DNA from: Bog-159 sp963709155 | GTDB lineage: Bacteria; Acidobacteriota; Terriglobia; Bryobacterales; Bryobacteraceae | Direction: 5' to 3' | NCBI GenBank assembly: GCA_963709155.1 | Contig: CAVPVD010000007.1 | Location: 1,798,001 to 1,862,000, forward strand | DNA length: 64,000 bases | Shown: positions 16,178 through 27,486 of the stretch, piece by piece | Numbering within the stretch: position 1 is the stretch's first letter | Layout of the letters: each line of letters starts with the position of its first letter | The notes under the pieces: model-generated | Told to the model about the DNA's origin: nothing | The model's database searches: none | The model's input: the letters and a program-made list of their open reading frames with translations, nothing else | Made by a program: the position numbers and the translations under genes

Positions 16178-17434
16178 TTACTCCGCCCTCCTGATTTGCG
16201 CGCCTACACGGGCTAGTTTCGCTTCGATTCTCTCATAGCCGCGATCGATATGATAAACACGGTCGATCACGGTTTCGCCGCGCGCGGCTAAGGCCGCCAG
16301 CACCAGCGACGCGCTGGCGCGCAGGTCCGAAGCGATCACGCCCGCGCCCGTCAGATCCGATGGCCCGGCCACGATGGCCTGGCGCCCTTCCAGCCGGATA
16401 TTGGAGCCCATGCGCGCCAGTTCCTGCGCATGCATGAAACGGTTCTCGAAAATAGTCTCGACCACGATGGCGATGCCTTGCGCCTGCGTCATCAGCGCCA
16501 TGTACTGCGCTTGCAGGTCGGTGGCGAAGCCCGGGTATTCTTCGGTGGTCACGTCCACCGAGCGCAGCCGTTTGGGCGTGCAGATCTGTACGGAAGACGC
16601 ATCGGTCTGGGTGATTTCGGCGCCGGCCTGCAGCAGCTTGGCCACCAGCGCGCCCAAATGTTCCGGCACGCAATCCACGATCTTCAGATCGCCGCCCGTG
16701 ATGGCTCCGGCGATCAGAAATGTGCCGGCCTCGATGCGGTCGGGAATAATGGTATGGTCCGCGCCGTGCAGCTTCTCGACTCCGCGGATGTGAATCGTGG
16801 ACGTGCCCGCGCCCTCGATCTGCGCGCCCATCTTCACCAGCAGGGCGCACAGGTCCGCGACCTCCGGCTCGCGCGCGGCGTTGCGCAGCATCGTCTCGCC
16901 GCGCGCCAGCACGGCCGCCATGATCAGGTCCTCGGTGCCGGTCACCGTGATACGGTCGAAATGAATGGTGGCGCCGCGCAATCCCTCGGGCGCCTCCGCT
17001 TCGATATAGCCGTGCGCCTGCTGGATGCGCGCGCCTAACTGCTCGAGCCCCAACAGGTGCAGGTTGATGGGACGCGCGCCGATGGCGCATCCGCCGGGCA
17101 ATGAGACGCGCGCGCGGCCGGTGCGCGCTACCAGTGGTCCCAGCACCAGGCTGGAGGCGCGCATGGTCTTTACCAGTTCGTACGGCGCTTCCGAGGAAAC
17201 GATGCGCGGCGTATGCAGCCGGATGGTCTCGCCATCCACTTCCGCCTGGCTGCCGATATCCACCAGCAGCCGCTGCATGGTGCGAATATCGCGCACCCGG
17301 GGAATGCGCCGCAGCGTGACCGGTTCATCGGTCAGCAGGGCTGCCGCCAGGGCCGGCAGCGCCGAATTCTTCGATCCTCCGATGGGGATCTCGCCCTGCA
17401 AACGAGGGCCGCCTTTGATTACGAATTTATCCAT
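16178..17434 (-). CDS. murA: UDP-N-acetylglucosamine 1-carboxyvinyltransferase
   Basis: This 418-residue enzyme catalyses the first committed step of peptidoglycan synthesis, transfer of enolpyruvyl from PEP to UDP-GlcNAc, in the cytoplasm. It has the inside-out alpha/beta barrel pattern. The substrate loop GGSKNSALPALAAALL is near 19-34, and the active-site loop LPGGCAIGARP carries the catalytic Cys at residue 116, the residue that fosfomycin alkylates. The C-terminal part has VIASDLRASASLVLAALAA and YHIDRGYERIEAKL. Length is typical. It lies between murQ (39-base gap) and the rhodanese gene. Confidence 0.97.
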   Translation of the reverse strand: MDKFVIKGGPRLQGEIPIGGSKNSALPALAAALLTDEPVTLRRIPRVRDIRTMQRLLVDIGSQAEVDGETIRLHTPRIVSSEAPYELVKTMRASSLVLGPLVARTGRARVSLPGGCAIGARPINLHLLGLEQLGARIQQAHGYIEAEAPEGLRGATIHFDRITVTGTEDLIMAAVLARGETMLRNAAREPEVADLCALLVKMGAQIEGAGTSTIHIRGVEKLHGADHTIIPDRIEAGTFLIAGAITGGDLKIVDCVPEHLGALVAKLLQAGAEITQTDASSVQICTPKRLRSVDVTTEEYPGFATDLQAQYMALMTQAQGIAIVVETIFENRFMHAQELARMGSNIRLEGRQAIVAGPSDLTGAGVIASDLRASASLVLAALAARGETVIDRVYHIDRGYERIEAKLARVGAQIRRAE

Positions 17435-17473
17435 AAATGTAACTATAAAGTTCAGTCATTGGGGGCCGGCACG

Positions 17474-18382
17474 TCATAACGCTTTTGAGATGCGCCCGCC
17501 CGCTTCGGCCAGGCGTTGCTCGGCGGCTTCGCGGCCGGCGCCCATCTTGGCCATCACGATGGCGGTGCGTACGTTGTTGCCGGCGGCCGCTAATAAATCC
17601 GCGGCAGCCGCATCATCGACCCCCGCCGCCTTTGCCACGATCCGCCTGGCTCGATCCAGCAGCTTGCTGTTTTTCGGCTGCAAGTTCACCATCAGATTGC
17701 CGTAGACATATCCGAGCCGAATGAACGTGGCCGTACTAAGCATATTCAGCACCAGTTTCGTGGCCGTGCCCGCCTTCATGCGCGTGGAGCCGGCCAGGAT
17801 CTCCGGACCCGTAAGCGGCGTGATGGCGATGTGCACGGCGCGTGCCAATTCCGAATCCGGCGTGCAACTGATTCCGGCCGTGACAGCTCCCGCGCTCCGG
17901 GCTTCCGCGATCGCCCCGAGCACGTATGGCGTACGGCCGCTGGCGGCGATCCCGACCAGCACGTCGCGCGCGGTGAAGCCGCGTTCGCGGAGATCGCACG
18001 CGCCGATGGCCGGATCGTCCTCCGTCGTCTCGGTCGCGTGCGCCAGAGCCCGCTCGCCACCCGCCATGATGCCTTCCACCAACTCCGTCGCCACGCTGAA
18101 AGTCGGCGGGCATTCGGACGCATCCAATACACCCAGCCGCCCGCTGGTGCCCGCGCCGATGTAAAACAAACGGCCGCCGCGTTCGATAGCCGCCACAATG
18201 GCATCCACTGCGCGGGCAATCGATGGAATCTCGCGCGCTACCGCATCCGCCACCTGGCGATCCTCGGCATTGATGATTTCGAGAATGCGCGCAGTCGGCA
18301 GCGCATCGATTCCCGCGGAGGCGGGATTGACCTGTTCGGTCAGCAGATCTTCAAGCGGCGCGGGCATTCTCTCAGGCCACAC
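17474..18382 (-). CDS. murQ: N-acetylmuramic acid 6-phosphate etherase
   Basis: This 302-residue SIS-domain lyase splits D-lactate from MurNAc-6-P to give GlcNAc-6-P, a peptidoglycan-recycling step. Diagnostic motifs are LTEQVNPAS at the N-terminus, YIGAGTSGRLGVLDASECPPTF (sugar-phosphate site), VGIAASGRTPYVLGA, and STRMKAGTATKLVLNMLST. The 3' end encodes a UBA-like helical tail. An ATG 15 bases downstream (18367) is an equally good start that removes the 11-base overlap with the upstream gene. It neighbours murA, linking recycling and synthesis of cell wall. Confidence 0.95.
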   Translation of the reverse strand: MWPERMPAPLEDLLTEQVNPASAGIDALPTARILEIINAEDRQVADAVAREIPSIARAVDAIVAAIERGGRLFYIGAGTSGRLGVLDASECPPTFSVATELVEGIMAGGERALAHATETTEDDPAIGACDLRERGFTARDVLVGIAASGRTPYVLGAIAEARSAGAVTAGISCTPDSELARAVHIAITPLTGPEILAGSTRMKAGTATKLVLNMLSTATFIRLGYVYGNLMVNLQPKNSKLLDRARRIVAKAAGVDDAAAADLLAAAGNNVRTAIVMAKMGAGREAAEQRLAEAGGRISKAL

Positions 18383-19205
18383 CGGCCCTGTGCATCGCCA
18401 CCAGCGAGGTTTCGAGGCCCAACCGCGCGCCTGCTTCCGGCGTCATATCCTTCAGGCCGCGGCCGAAGACTTCCACGCTGAGGGCGTCCTGATAGCCGAT
18501 TTCGTGCAGCGCCATCAGGAAGGCGTTCAGGTTGATGACGCCCTCGCCGGGCATCAGCCGCTCGTTGTCGCGGATCTGTTCGGGCGGCAGCTTGGGCGCA
18601 TCGCTGAAGTGTACATGCACGATGCCGGCCTTGCCCGCCTTCACGATGTCTTCGGTCGTCGCACCGGCGTGGTACCAATGCCACACGTCTAAAAGCAGAC
18701 CCACATTCGAGCCGCATTCGCGCGCGAACGCCAGCATCTCGGGCATGCGCCAGATGAACTCGTAGGGCTCCATTTTGCGCAGGTGCAGGGGACCGAGAAA
18801 CTCCAGCCCAAGCCGGACGTGCGAGCGCGCCAGTACGTCCGCGCAGGCCCGGAAGCGCTTCAGATACAACGCCCGCAGTTCGGCTTTGGGCGTTTTGCTG
18901 GAAGGCATGATCCAGGTGATCATGCGCGGGCAGTCTATGGCCGCGGCGAAGGAGGAGGCGTCGCCCAGCTTTTCCAGGTCTTTGGCGAAGGCCGCGTCAT
19001 CCTTGCGAAACTCCACCGGAAGGCCCACGGCGGCCGGCTTGATCTTCAAATCGTCCAACAGGTTGTTGGTCGCCGGCAAGCCCGCCTTCATGGCCGCGGA
19101 GAGATCCACGTCCACGCCGGGGTATCCGACCTTGGCGGCCAGACGCGCAAACTCGGGCCAGGGGACGCGGCCCGCGACCACGGTTTCGTTCAATGAGAGG
19201 TACAC
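18372..19205 (-). CDS. Sugar phosphate isomerase/epimerase family protein (TIM barrel)
   Basis: A 277-residue xylose-isomerase-like TIM-barrel protein (AP endonuclease 2 superfamily). Strand ends carry the usual metal ligands: GLEFLGP (Glu), LLLDVWHWYHAG (Asp and two His), IVHVHFSDAPKLP (His, Asp) and ALSVEVFG (Glu). Such proteins isomerise or epimerise keto-sugars or inositol derivatives. The exact substrate is not evident; its place as first gene of an operon with murQ and murA suggests a cell-wall sugar, but that is inference. Ends by overlapping murQ. Confidence 0.85.
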   Translation of the reverse strand: MYLSLNETVVAGRVPWPEFARLAAKVGYPGVDVDLSAAMKAGLPATNNLLDDLKIKPAAVGLPVEFRKDDAAFAKDLEKLGDASSFAAAIDCPRMITWIMPSSKTPKAELRALYLKRFRACADVLARSHVRLGLEFLGPLHLRKMEPYEFIWRMPEMLAFARECGSNVGLLLDVWHWYHAGATTEDIVKAGKAGIVHVHFSDAPKLPPEQIRDNERLMPGEGVINLNAFLMALHEIGYQDALSVEVFGRGLKDMTPEAGARLGLETSLVAMHRAGVA

Positions 19206-19274
19206 GCTTTATTGTGGCACGCCCGTGCGGAGCGGGTGCGGCGGCCCGGTGTATACTAGGGCTTACCTACCCGC

Positions 19275-20123
19275 ATGGACCTGGCAGCCAGACTTCAGGA
19301 ATTTCGCACGCGCTATCCCAACCGCACCCTTACGACCGGCGGCGCACAGTGGACCTATAGAATCTGCGGAGACGCTCCGCGCTCCCTCCTGCTGCTTCCC
19401 GGCGGGCTGGGCAACGACCTGGCCTTCGACCTGGTGGCCGGGCTCGCCGGCGAGTTTCGCGTAGTGTACCCGGCTTATCCTCCGTTGAAATCGCTCGATG
19501 ACGCGCTGGAGGGATTGGCCGCGATCCTGGCAGCCGAGAAGATCGCACGCGTGTCCATCCTGGGGCTTTCCTCGGGCGGCGCGACCGCGCAAAGTTTCGT
19601 GCGCCGGTATCCGGAAAAGGTGGAGCGGCTGGTTTTATCGAACACCGGAATCCCCATGGCGCATCGGGCGCGCGGACGCGGCACCGTGAATTCGATTTTG
19701 TCGGTGATTCCGTGGCCGCTGCTGCGGGTGCCGCTGGCGCGCAGCATCACGAAGCTGCTGAACGCACCCGCCGCCGACCGCCCCTTCTGGGACGCCTACG
19801 CGAAGGATCTATTCACCAACCGCTTGACCAAGGCCGAAGTGCTGTCGAACCTGCGGCTACAGCTCGAATACCAGACGCGATGCCATTATTCGCCGGACGA
19901 CCTGGCGGGATGGCCGGGCCAGGTTTTCATTATCGAGTCCGATAACGACATCTTCAACCCGGTGCGGCGGAAGGCCATGCTGGAGACGTATCCGCAGGCA
20001 CCGGTGCACACGTTTCATGGCGGCGGCCACATGCCGGCTTTCATCCGCACGGATGAGTACCTGGATGTGCTGCGGGGTTTCCTAAGGCAGGAGATTGTGG
20101 CCCCTCCGGCCCGTCCCAAGTAG
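19275..20123 (+). CDS. Alpha/beta hydrolase
   Basis: A 282-residue serine hydrolase of the alpha/beta fold. The oxyanion region is LLLLPGGLGNDL, the nucleophile elbow is GLSSGG near 102-107, the acid is probably the Asp in IESDNDIFNP, and the base is the His in HGGGHMPAF. No signal peptide, so it acts in the cytoplasm. The substrate is unknown. Transcribed divergently from the epimerase-murQ-murA operon across a 69-base gap containing a TATACT -10-like box. Confidence 0.9.
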   Translation: MDLAARLQEFRTRYPNRTLTTGGAQWTYRICGDAPRSLLLLPGGLGNDLAFDLVAGLAGEFRVVYPAYPPLKSLDDALEGLAAILAAEKIARVSILGLSSGGATAQSFVRRYPEKVERLVLSNTGIPMAHRARGRGTVNSILSVIPWPLLRVPLARSITKLLNAPAADRPFWDAYAKDLFTNRLTKAEVLSNLRLQLEYQTRCHYSPDDLAGWPGQVFIIESDNDIFNPVRRKAMLETYPQAPVHTFHGGGHMPAFIRTDEYLDVLRGFLRQEIVAPPARPK

Positions 20124-20180
20124 TGTCCTAAAGTACATCCCCGCCCGACCGGAAGGCAGATTGCGGTCCAAAATAGGAAG

Positions 20181-22814
<2,634 letters not shown>

Positions 22815-22826
22815 ACGGAAACAACT

Positions 22827-22914
22827 TTGTGGGGCGGCCAATCATGGCCGCAGCCGCCTTTTAGGCGGCTAAGCCGGCTGAAAGCCGGCTACTGGCAGGA
22901 TTGCCCGCCCACAA
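22827..22914. repeat. Type-1 modular hairpin element
   Basis: An 88-bp palindrome bounded by TTGTGGGGCGG and CCCGCCCACAA. Internal hairpins are GCGGCCA-ATCA-TGGCCGC, AGCCGCCT-TTT-AGGCGGCT and AGCCGGCT-GAA-AGCCGGCT. Compared with the copy at 3211 the modules are shuffled and partly inverted. It begins 12 bases after the clpB stop and ends 33 bases before the next ATG. Confidence 0.85.
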
Positions 22915-22947
22915 TGCCAGCGAGTCCGCGCGCGCTAAAGTAATCTT

Positions 22948-23418
22948 ATGCGGAAATGGTTGCCCGTTCTTCTGTTGTGCTGCTGGCCCCTTCTGGCGGA
23001 TAAGTATAGCGGGCCGCGCCCCGCGAAGCCAGACCTTCCCTACCTGATTCACGCCGATAACCTGGTGCCCACCGAGAGCGCCGAGGCCCAACAGGAGGAT
23101 CGCAAGGGCGATGTCACCTACACAATTGCCGGAGCCAATTCCACCGCGCGCACACCACTCTCCTCGCCGGCCTTCCTGATCCTGACGGACCAGGTCCAGG
23201 CGGAGAAGTTACAGCTCTTCAAACTGCAGTCCAAGGGTGGCCAGCGCGAAGTGCTGATCCGCCGCCGCAAGAAACTCGTGGCGCGCCCCATCCGCCTGAA
23301 TATTACGCCGCTGGGCGAGAACCTGTACAAGATCGAGGTAGACGAGATTCTGGAAAACGGCGAGTATTCGCTGTCGCCCTCCGACTCCAACTTAGTCTTC
23401 TGTTTCCAGGTTTATTAG
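22948..23418 (+). CDS. Secreted hypothetical protein
   Basis: A 156-residue protein with a signal peptide (RKWLPVLLLCCWPLLA) that could be read as a weak lipobox, followed by a compact beta-rich domain of unknown family (LPYLIHADNLVPTE, SSPAFLILTDQVQAEKLQLF). It lies between clpB and a convergent secreted hypothetical, whose stop is 5 bases away. Family features suggest only export to the periplasm. I do not recognise a catalytic motif. Confidence 0.7.
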   Translation: MRKWLPVLLLCCWPLLADKYSGPRPAKPDLPYLIHADNLVPTESAEAQQEDRKGDVTYTIAGANSTARTPLSSPAFLILTDQVQAEKLQLFKLQSKGGQREVLIRRRKKLVARPIRLNITPLGENLYKIEVDEILENGEYSLSPSDSNLVFCFQVY

Positions 23419-23422
23419 CTGC

Positions 23423-24679
23423 CTATCTCGCGGTCTTCCACTCCGACACGAAGGTGGCGTCGAGCGCCAGCCGGCCGCTTTGGAACATGAACGTCCCAAT
23501 GCCTTCCCGCTTCTCGATGGGGCCCGCCAGCAACCGATCCGTCTTCGATCGATGCACCGCGATCAACGTCACCGGGACTTCGCTGCCGTGGATCTCGATC
23601 GAATAAAACTTCAGCCCCAGGGCGATGTAACGGGATGGCTGGTATTGCTGTTCGAAGCGCTCGATGCGCCCATGAGCGACGGCGCCCGCGGGCGCCACGA
23701 CCTTCCCATGCACGCGAATCGCATGCAGCAGCCGGCCTTCGATGGCGTCGCCCGCAAATGACGTATCGGAGTCGATCTTCGATTGCAAAGCGATCTTGAT
23801 CGTGATTCCGGCCGGTATCTCCAATGGCTTTTGCAGCGCCGCGCCCTCGCCCGCGGAGGGTTCCAGGTCCGTGCGGAAAACCGATTCTGCCTGGAACTCG
23901 CGGCAGGCGGAATACTCGATCTGGTTCTCCAGCCGCTGGCCATCCATGTCCCACAGTTTCAGAACCGTTAACTCCGGCAGCAGGAACTCGGACCCGCCCA
24001 TCCCGGCCCGCTGGTAGCCGATGGTGGTCTCCACCCGGCACGTTTCGGATTCCTTGGGAGGGTGCGGCACTTCAATCGTCAACCGGCTGAGTTCGGCGGT
24101 TTCGGGATCGATCCAGAACTGGCCTTCATAGGCCATGGTGGCCAGATCTTCCGGCCGCGGTCCGACTTTCACCTGGTAATGGCTGACCTCCAACGGAACG
24201 CGATACCGGTACGCAACGCCTGCCCGCCCGCTGCCTTGTTCCGGCCCGAGATACTGGTATTCGGCTCCGTTCGCGGCGAAGATACTGATCAGGAACGGAC
24301 CGAAATCGCCGGTGCCGGTCATGCCGCCGCCCACGATCTGATCCACGTCCTCGGACTGGAAGCGGCGCGCCCCGACCCAGGAAAAGATCTCAGCACCGCC
24401 GGAAACCGTCACGTCGAGTTTAAACCGGTCGGTCCAGGCCAGGGTCAGCGCGGCCTTCGGATCGCCCGATTCGGCGCAGCCACTCGGTTGGACGGCTGGA
24501 ATTGCCTGGAACCGGGACCGCCGCACCGTCTGGATGCAGGTGTACCGCGGCAATCTCCGGGTATTCTCGACGATTTTTGCGCGGACCTGATTCAGCAGCG
24601 CGATGGGATCGACTTCGCCGCATAGCGCCAGCGGGAACATTGCTCCGAGGATGGCGGCAGCCTGGGCTTTAGCGCGCAA
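23423..24679 (-). CDS. Secreted hypothetical protein of an acidobacterial family
   Basis: A 418-residue protein with a signal peptide (about 1-20, AAAILGAMFPLALCG). The first domain starts with an ENTRRLPRYTCIQTV motif (Cys) typical of an acidobacterial expansion of exported proteins of unknown role. It has several paired Cys (SGCAES, SETCRVE, SACREF). A C-terminal beta domain with VHGKVVAPAGAVAHGRIERFE resembles a TrbI/VirB10-like beta barrel fragment, but this is weak. No enzymatic motif. Convergent with the gene at 22948. Confidence 0.65.
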   Translation of the reverse strand: MRAKAQAAAILGAMFPLALCGEVDPIALLNQVRAKIVENTRRLPRYTCIQTVRRSRFQAIPAVQPSGCAESGDPKAALTLAWTDRFKLDVTVSGGAEIFSWVGARRFQSEDVDQIVGGGMTGTGDFGPFLISIFAANGAEYQYLGPEQGSGRAGVAYRYRVPLEVSHYQVKVGPRPEDLATMAYEGQFWIDPETAELSRLTIEVPHPPKESETCRVETTIGYQRAGMGGSEFLLPELTVLKLWDMDGQRLENQIEYSACREFQAESVFRTDLEPSAGEGAALQKPLEIPAGITIKIALQSKIDSDTSFAGDAIEGRLLHAIRVHGKVVAPAGAVAHGRIERFEQQYQPSRYIALGLKFYSIEIHGSEVPVTLIAVHRSKTDRLLAGPIEKREGIGTFMFQSGRLALDATFVSEWKTAR

Positions 24680-24690
24680 ACACTCCCACT

Positions 24691-25482
24691 CTACCGCAGT
24701 CCGGTTTCTTTCAGGTACGCCAGCAGAGCCGCCGGGTTATCGGTGATGATGCCGTCCACCTGCGCGGCGATCAGCCGCCGCCAGTCGCGCGGATGATTGG
24801 CCGTCCAGACCACCACCTCCAGCCCCGCAAGATGTGCCGCACGGACACGACGGGCGGAAGCCAGCCGATGATACGGTGCCACGATTCCCGCTCCCGCCCG
24901 GGCCGCGATCGCCGCGAAGCTTTTCGGACGCCCCGCGTAAAGCGCCGCTACGCGGATCCCCGGCGCCAGCCGCCGCATGGCATGCAGGATGCGGAAATCG
25001 AAGGATTGCACCAGCGCGCGTCCTTCCAGCTTGTGCCGCCGGATCGCCTGATACACCAGTTCGGCGAAGGTATCGGGCGGCGGCGACAGGCGCGGGCGAT
25101 CCGGGAAACTTTTCACTTCGATATTGAACAGAAAGCGGCCGCGGCCGGCCAGATCGAACACCTGGTCGAGGGTCGGCACGCGCGCGCCGGGAACTGGCAT
25201 CTGTTTTCGAAAGCGCGGATTCCGCAGCGTACCGCAATCCCAGCGCTGGAGCTCGGCCAGCGTCAGATCACGGATCGCGCGCGGCGCGTCGGGCGAGATG
25301 CAGATCGAGCGGTTCATCTTGGGATCGTGCGAAACCACGACCACGTCGTCGCGGGTAACCGCGACATCCAACTCGATCGCGTCCGCGCCCACCGAAATGG
25401 CATATTCGAATGCCGGCAGCGTGTTTTCCGAAAGGATGGCGCGTGCGCCGCGATGACCGTGTACTAGAATCGCCCGACCCAC
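24691..25482 (-). CDS. Glycerophosphodiester phosphodiesterase
   Basis: A 263-residue GDPD-fold enzyme that hydrolyses glycerophosphodiesters to glycerol-3-phosphate and an alcohol. All family motifs are present: HGHRGARAILSENTLPAFEYA (catalytic His and Glu), AIELDVAVTRDDVVVVSHDP (metal-binding Glu/Asp and second His), FNIEVKSFP, and VWTANHPRDWRRLIA with DGIITDNPAALLAYL at the C-terminus. There is no signal peptide, so a cytosolic UgpQ-like role is likely. It precedes the TlpA-like gene's downstream repeat cluster. Confidence 0.93.
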   Translation of the reverse strand: MGRAILVHGHRGARAILSENTLPAFEYAISVGADAIELDVAVTRDDVVVVSHDPKMNRSICISPDAPRAIRDLTLAELQRWDCGTLRNPRFRKQMPVPGARVPTLDQVFDLAGRGRFLFNIEVKSFPDRPRLSPPPDTFAELVYQAIRRHKLEGRALVQSFDFRILHAMRRLAPGIRVAALYAGRPKSFAAIAARAGAGIVAPYHRLASARRVRAAHLAGLEVVVWTANHPRDWRRLIAAQVDGIITDNPAALLAYLKETGLR

Positions 25483-25513
25483 TCGATCTAGTGTAGTGCC
25501 TCAGGCATCCAGC

Positions 25514-25747
25514 CGTGGCGCACGCTTTAGCAGGGCCGCCGGCCGGGCCGGTTTGAACTATCGTGTGACTTCGCTTGGGGCAGCGTGGAAAGCTCACCGT
25601 GGGGCGGGCAATCATGCCCGCAGCCGCCTTTTCAGGCGGCTAAGCCGGCTGGATAGCCGGCTGCGGCCAAGATTGGCCGCCCCACTACTTTTGGTTTTCG
25701 CCATCTTTGCGGCTCCGAAAAATGCCGGCGGGACTTTTAAGTCCCGC
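25514..25747. repeat. Nested mosaic of type-2 fragments around a type-1 element
   Basis: The 294-base gap between two minus-strand genes holds a left type-2 fragment (CGTGGCGCACGCTTTAGC at 25514-25531), a complete type-1 element (25599-25684), and a type-2 hairpin GCGGGACTT-TT-AAGTCCCGC at 25728-25747. The order is what insertion of one element into another would leave. No ORF or promoter is evident. Confidence 0.65.
25599..25684. repeat. Type-1 modular hairpin element
   Basis: Bounded by GTGGGGCGG and CCGCCCCAC. Internal hairpins are GCGGGCA-ATCA-TGCCCGC, AGCCGCCT-TTTC-AGGCGGCT, AGCCGGCT-GGAT-AGCCGGCT and GCGGCCAA-GA-TTGGCCGC, the same four module kinds as at 3211, in a different order. Confidence 0.85.
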
Positions 25748-25776
25748 GGGATGGGCGTAAGCTCGCCAAGCCGCAT

Positions 25777-26415
25777 CTAAAGGCGTCCGGCCGTCAATTT
25801 GCCGATTCGGTAGCGCAGCACCACATAACTGAAGGGCGTCCATCCGGTCTGTTGCCAGCGGATGCGGCCTGCGCGATCGAGCAGGACGAAGGTGGGCCTG
25901 CCGCGCACGCCAAATTGCGCCCCAATCGCGCCGGCGCCGTCGCGAGCCTCTAAACGGCCGCCGGCATGCCGCGCGAGATAGCTCCGCCATGCCGCCTCGT
26001 CCTCATCGCCGCTGATGCCGACGACGGCCAGGTCGTTCACTCCGTATCGCCCGGCCAGATCCGCGAGGGCCGGTCCGCTGGCGCGGCATGGCGCGCACCA
26101 GGTAGCCCAGAAATCGAGCAGCACCACCTTGCCCTGCAGATCTCGGAGGCGGGCGGCGCCGCCATTCGATAAGGACAGACTGACATCGGGCGCGCGGTCG
26201 TGGCGCTCCGTGCCGAAACTTCCGAAGACATTCGCCGTGGTGACGGTCCAGGGAATCGAGATCAGCATCCAGGCCACCAGCAGGATCCTGCCGGAAGGCC
26301 GGAACTTCACGCCCCGCGCGCAGAGCATCCACACAAGCTTGGCGAGCAGTGCCGCGCTCAACAGCAGGAACGCGATTGTCATGCCCGCATACGGGTCGGA
26401 CCACCAGACGAACAT
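25777..26415 (-). CDS. TlpA/ResA-like membrane-anchored thioredoxin
   Basis: A 212-residue protein with two N-terminal membrane helices (about 10-32 and 45-60) and a TlpA-like thioredoxin domain (about 70-205). The redox motif is WATWCAPCRASGP (CxxC), and the cis-Pro loop is VRGRPTFVLLDRAGRIRW. The C-terminal tail (PFSYVVLRYRIGKL) is short. Such proteins reduce periplasmic disulfides, often in cytochrome maturation or repair. No partner such as ccdA is adjacent, so the target is unknown. Confidence 0.88.
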   Translation of the reverse strand: MFVWWSDPYAGMTIAFLLLSAALLAKLVWMLCARGVKFRPSGRILLVAWMLISIPWTVTTANVFGSFGTERHDRAPDVSLSLSNGGAARLRDLQGKVVLLDFWATWCAPCRASGPALADLAGRYGVNDLAVVGISGDEDEAAWRSYLARHAGGRLEARDGAGAIGAQFGVRGRPTFVLLDRAGRIRWQQTGWTPFSYVVLRYRIGKLTAGRL

Positions 26416-26504
26416 GTATCAAGATTACGAAAGCGCGACCGCCCGAGTTCGCACTTGCGCCATATCCTTACCGGTGAGATCATTGCCCTTCGGGAAAGAA
26501 CGCT

Positions 26505-27323
26505 ATGAAGAATTGGATTTGGCTGGCATCTCTGTGGATGACCCTCGGTGTTTACGGCTCGGCGCAAGCGCAAACGCCGGCCAAAAAGAAGCTGCTGTTT
26601 ATCGGCGAGGTGAAGGGCTTCGAGCACGATTCCGTGTCGCACGCCATGGCGACCATTGAGAGACTCGGCCAGCAGAGCGGCCTTTGGGACACTTACCTGC
26701 GCACCGATTCCGAACTGCTGACCAAGCAAAAGCTGGGAAACAACGCCAAGAACCTGAATTATTTCGACGCCGTGATGTTCTACACTACCGGCGATCTGGA
26801 TATGAACGACGAGCAGAAAGCAGCTCTGCTATCCTTCGTCAAAGAAGATGGCAAAGGCTTCCTGGGCACCCACAGCGCCACCGACACCTTTTACCATTGG
26901 CTCGAATACGGCGACTTGATCGGCGGCTATTTCAACGAGCATCCCTGGATGCAGGTACATGCCCGCATCGACGTGGAGGATCGCGCGTTCCCCGCCACTA
27001 AACATTTTCCAGCGCATTTCCCGATCTACGACGAGATCTATCAGTTCAAGGAGCCTTATTCGCGGGACAAGGTGCGGGTTCTAATGAGCATCGATCCGGG
27101 GTCGGTGGACCTGAAGAATCCGCGCGTGCATCGCACCGACAACGATTTCGCGGTTACCTGGGTGCATCCATACGGCAAAGGCCGGGTGTTCTATTCCTCG
27201 CTCGGCCACCGCGAGGAGATCTGGGACCGGCCCGATATCCAGCAGATGTGGACCGAGGCCGTGAAGTGGGCCATGGGGATGACGCAGGGCGACGCGACAC
27301 CGCGGCCGAAGCCGGCCCAGTAG
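26505..27323 (+). CDS. ThuA-domain secreted protein
   Basis: A 272-residue protein with a signal peptide (about 1-21, ending SAQA) and a ThuA (trehalose-utilisation, class I glutamine-amidotransferase-like) fold. Motifs include LLFIGEVKGFEHDS, YFDAVMFYTTGDLDMNDEQKAALLSFV, GKGFLGTHSATDTFYHWLEYGDLIGGYF and VTWVHPYGKGRVFYSSLGH. The family is common in Planctomycetes and Acidobacteria and is linked to saccharide metabolism; its enzymatic reaction is not settled. Single gene, followed by a type-1 element. Confidence 0.9.
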   Translation: MKNWIWLASLWMTLGVYGSAQAQTPAKKKLLFIGEVKGFEHDSVSHAMATIERLGQQSGLWDTYLRTDSELLTKQKLGNNAKNLNYFDAVMFYTTGDLDMNDEQKAALLSFVKEDGKGFLGTHSATDTFYHWLEYGDLIGGYFNEHPWMQVHARIDVEDRAFPATKHFPAHFPIYDEIYQFKEPYSRDKVRVLMSIDPGSVDLKNPRVHRTDNDFAVTWVHPYGKGRVFYSSLGHREEIWDRPDIQQMWTEAVKWAMGMTQGDATPRPKPAQ

Positions 27324-27358
27324 CGGGTGCGCCCTTTTCTTCGCAGGCCGCGCAGAAT

Positions 27359-27479
27359 TGTGGGGCGGGCAATCATGCCCGCAGCCGGCTTTCAGCCGGC
27401 GTTTTGCGACCACGACGAGGCGCCGTGAAAGCAGGAGCCGCCTGAAAAGGCGGCTGCGGCCAGGATTGGCCGCCCCACA
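27359..27479. repeat. Type-1 modular hairpin element, expanded copy
   Basis: Bounded by TGTGGGGCGGG and CCGCCCCACA, 121 bp. Hairpins are GCGGGCA-ATCA-TGCCCGC, AGCCGGCT-TTC-AGCCGGC, AGCCGCCT-GAAA-AGGCGGCT and GCGGCCA-GGAT-TGGCCGC. A non-palindromic insert of about 40 bases (CGTTTTGCGACCACGACG...) separates the two halves. It lies between convergent genes thuA-like and pckA and would fold on both transcripts. Confidence 0.8.
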
Positions 27480-27486
27480 CTGTGTA

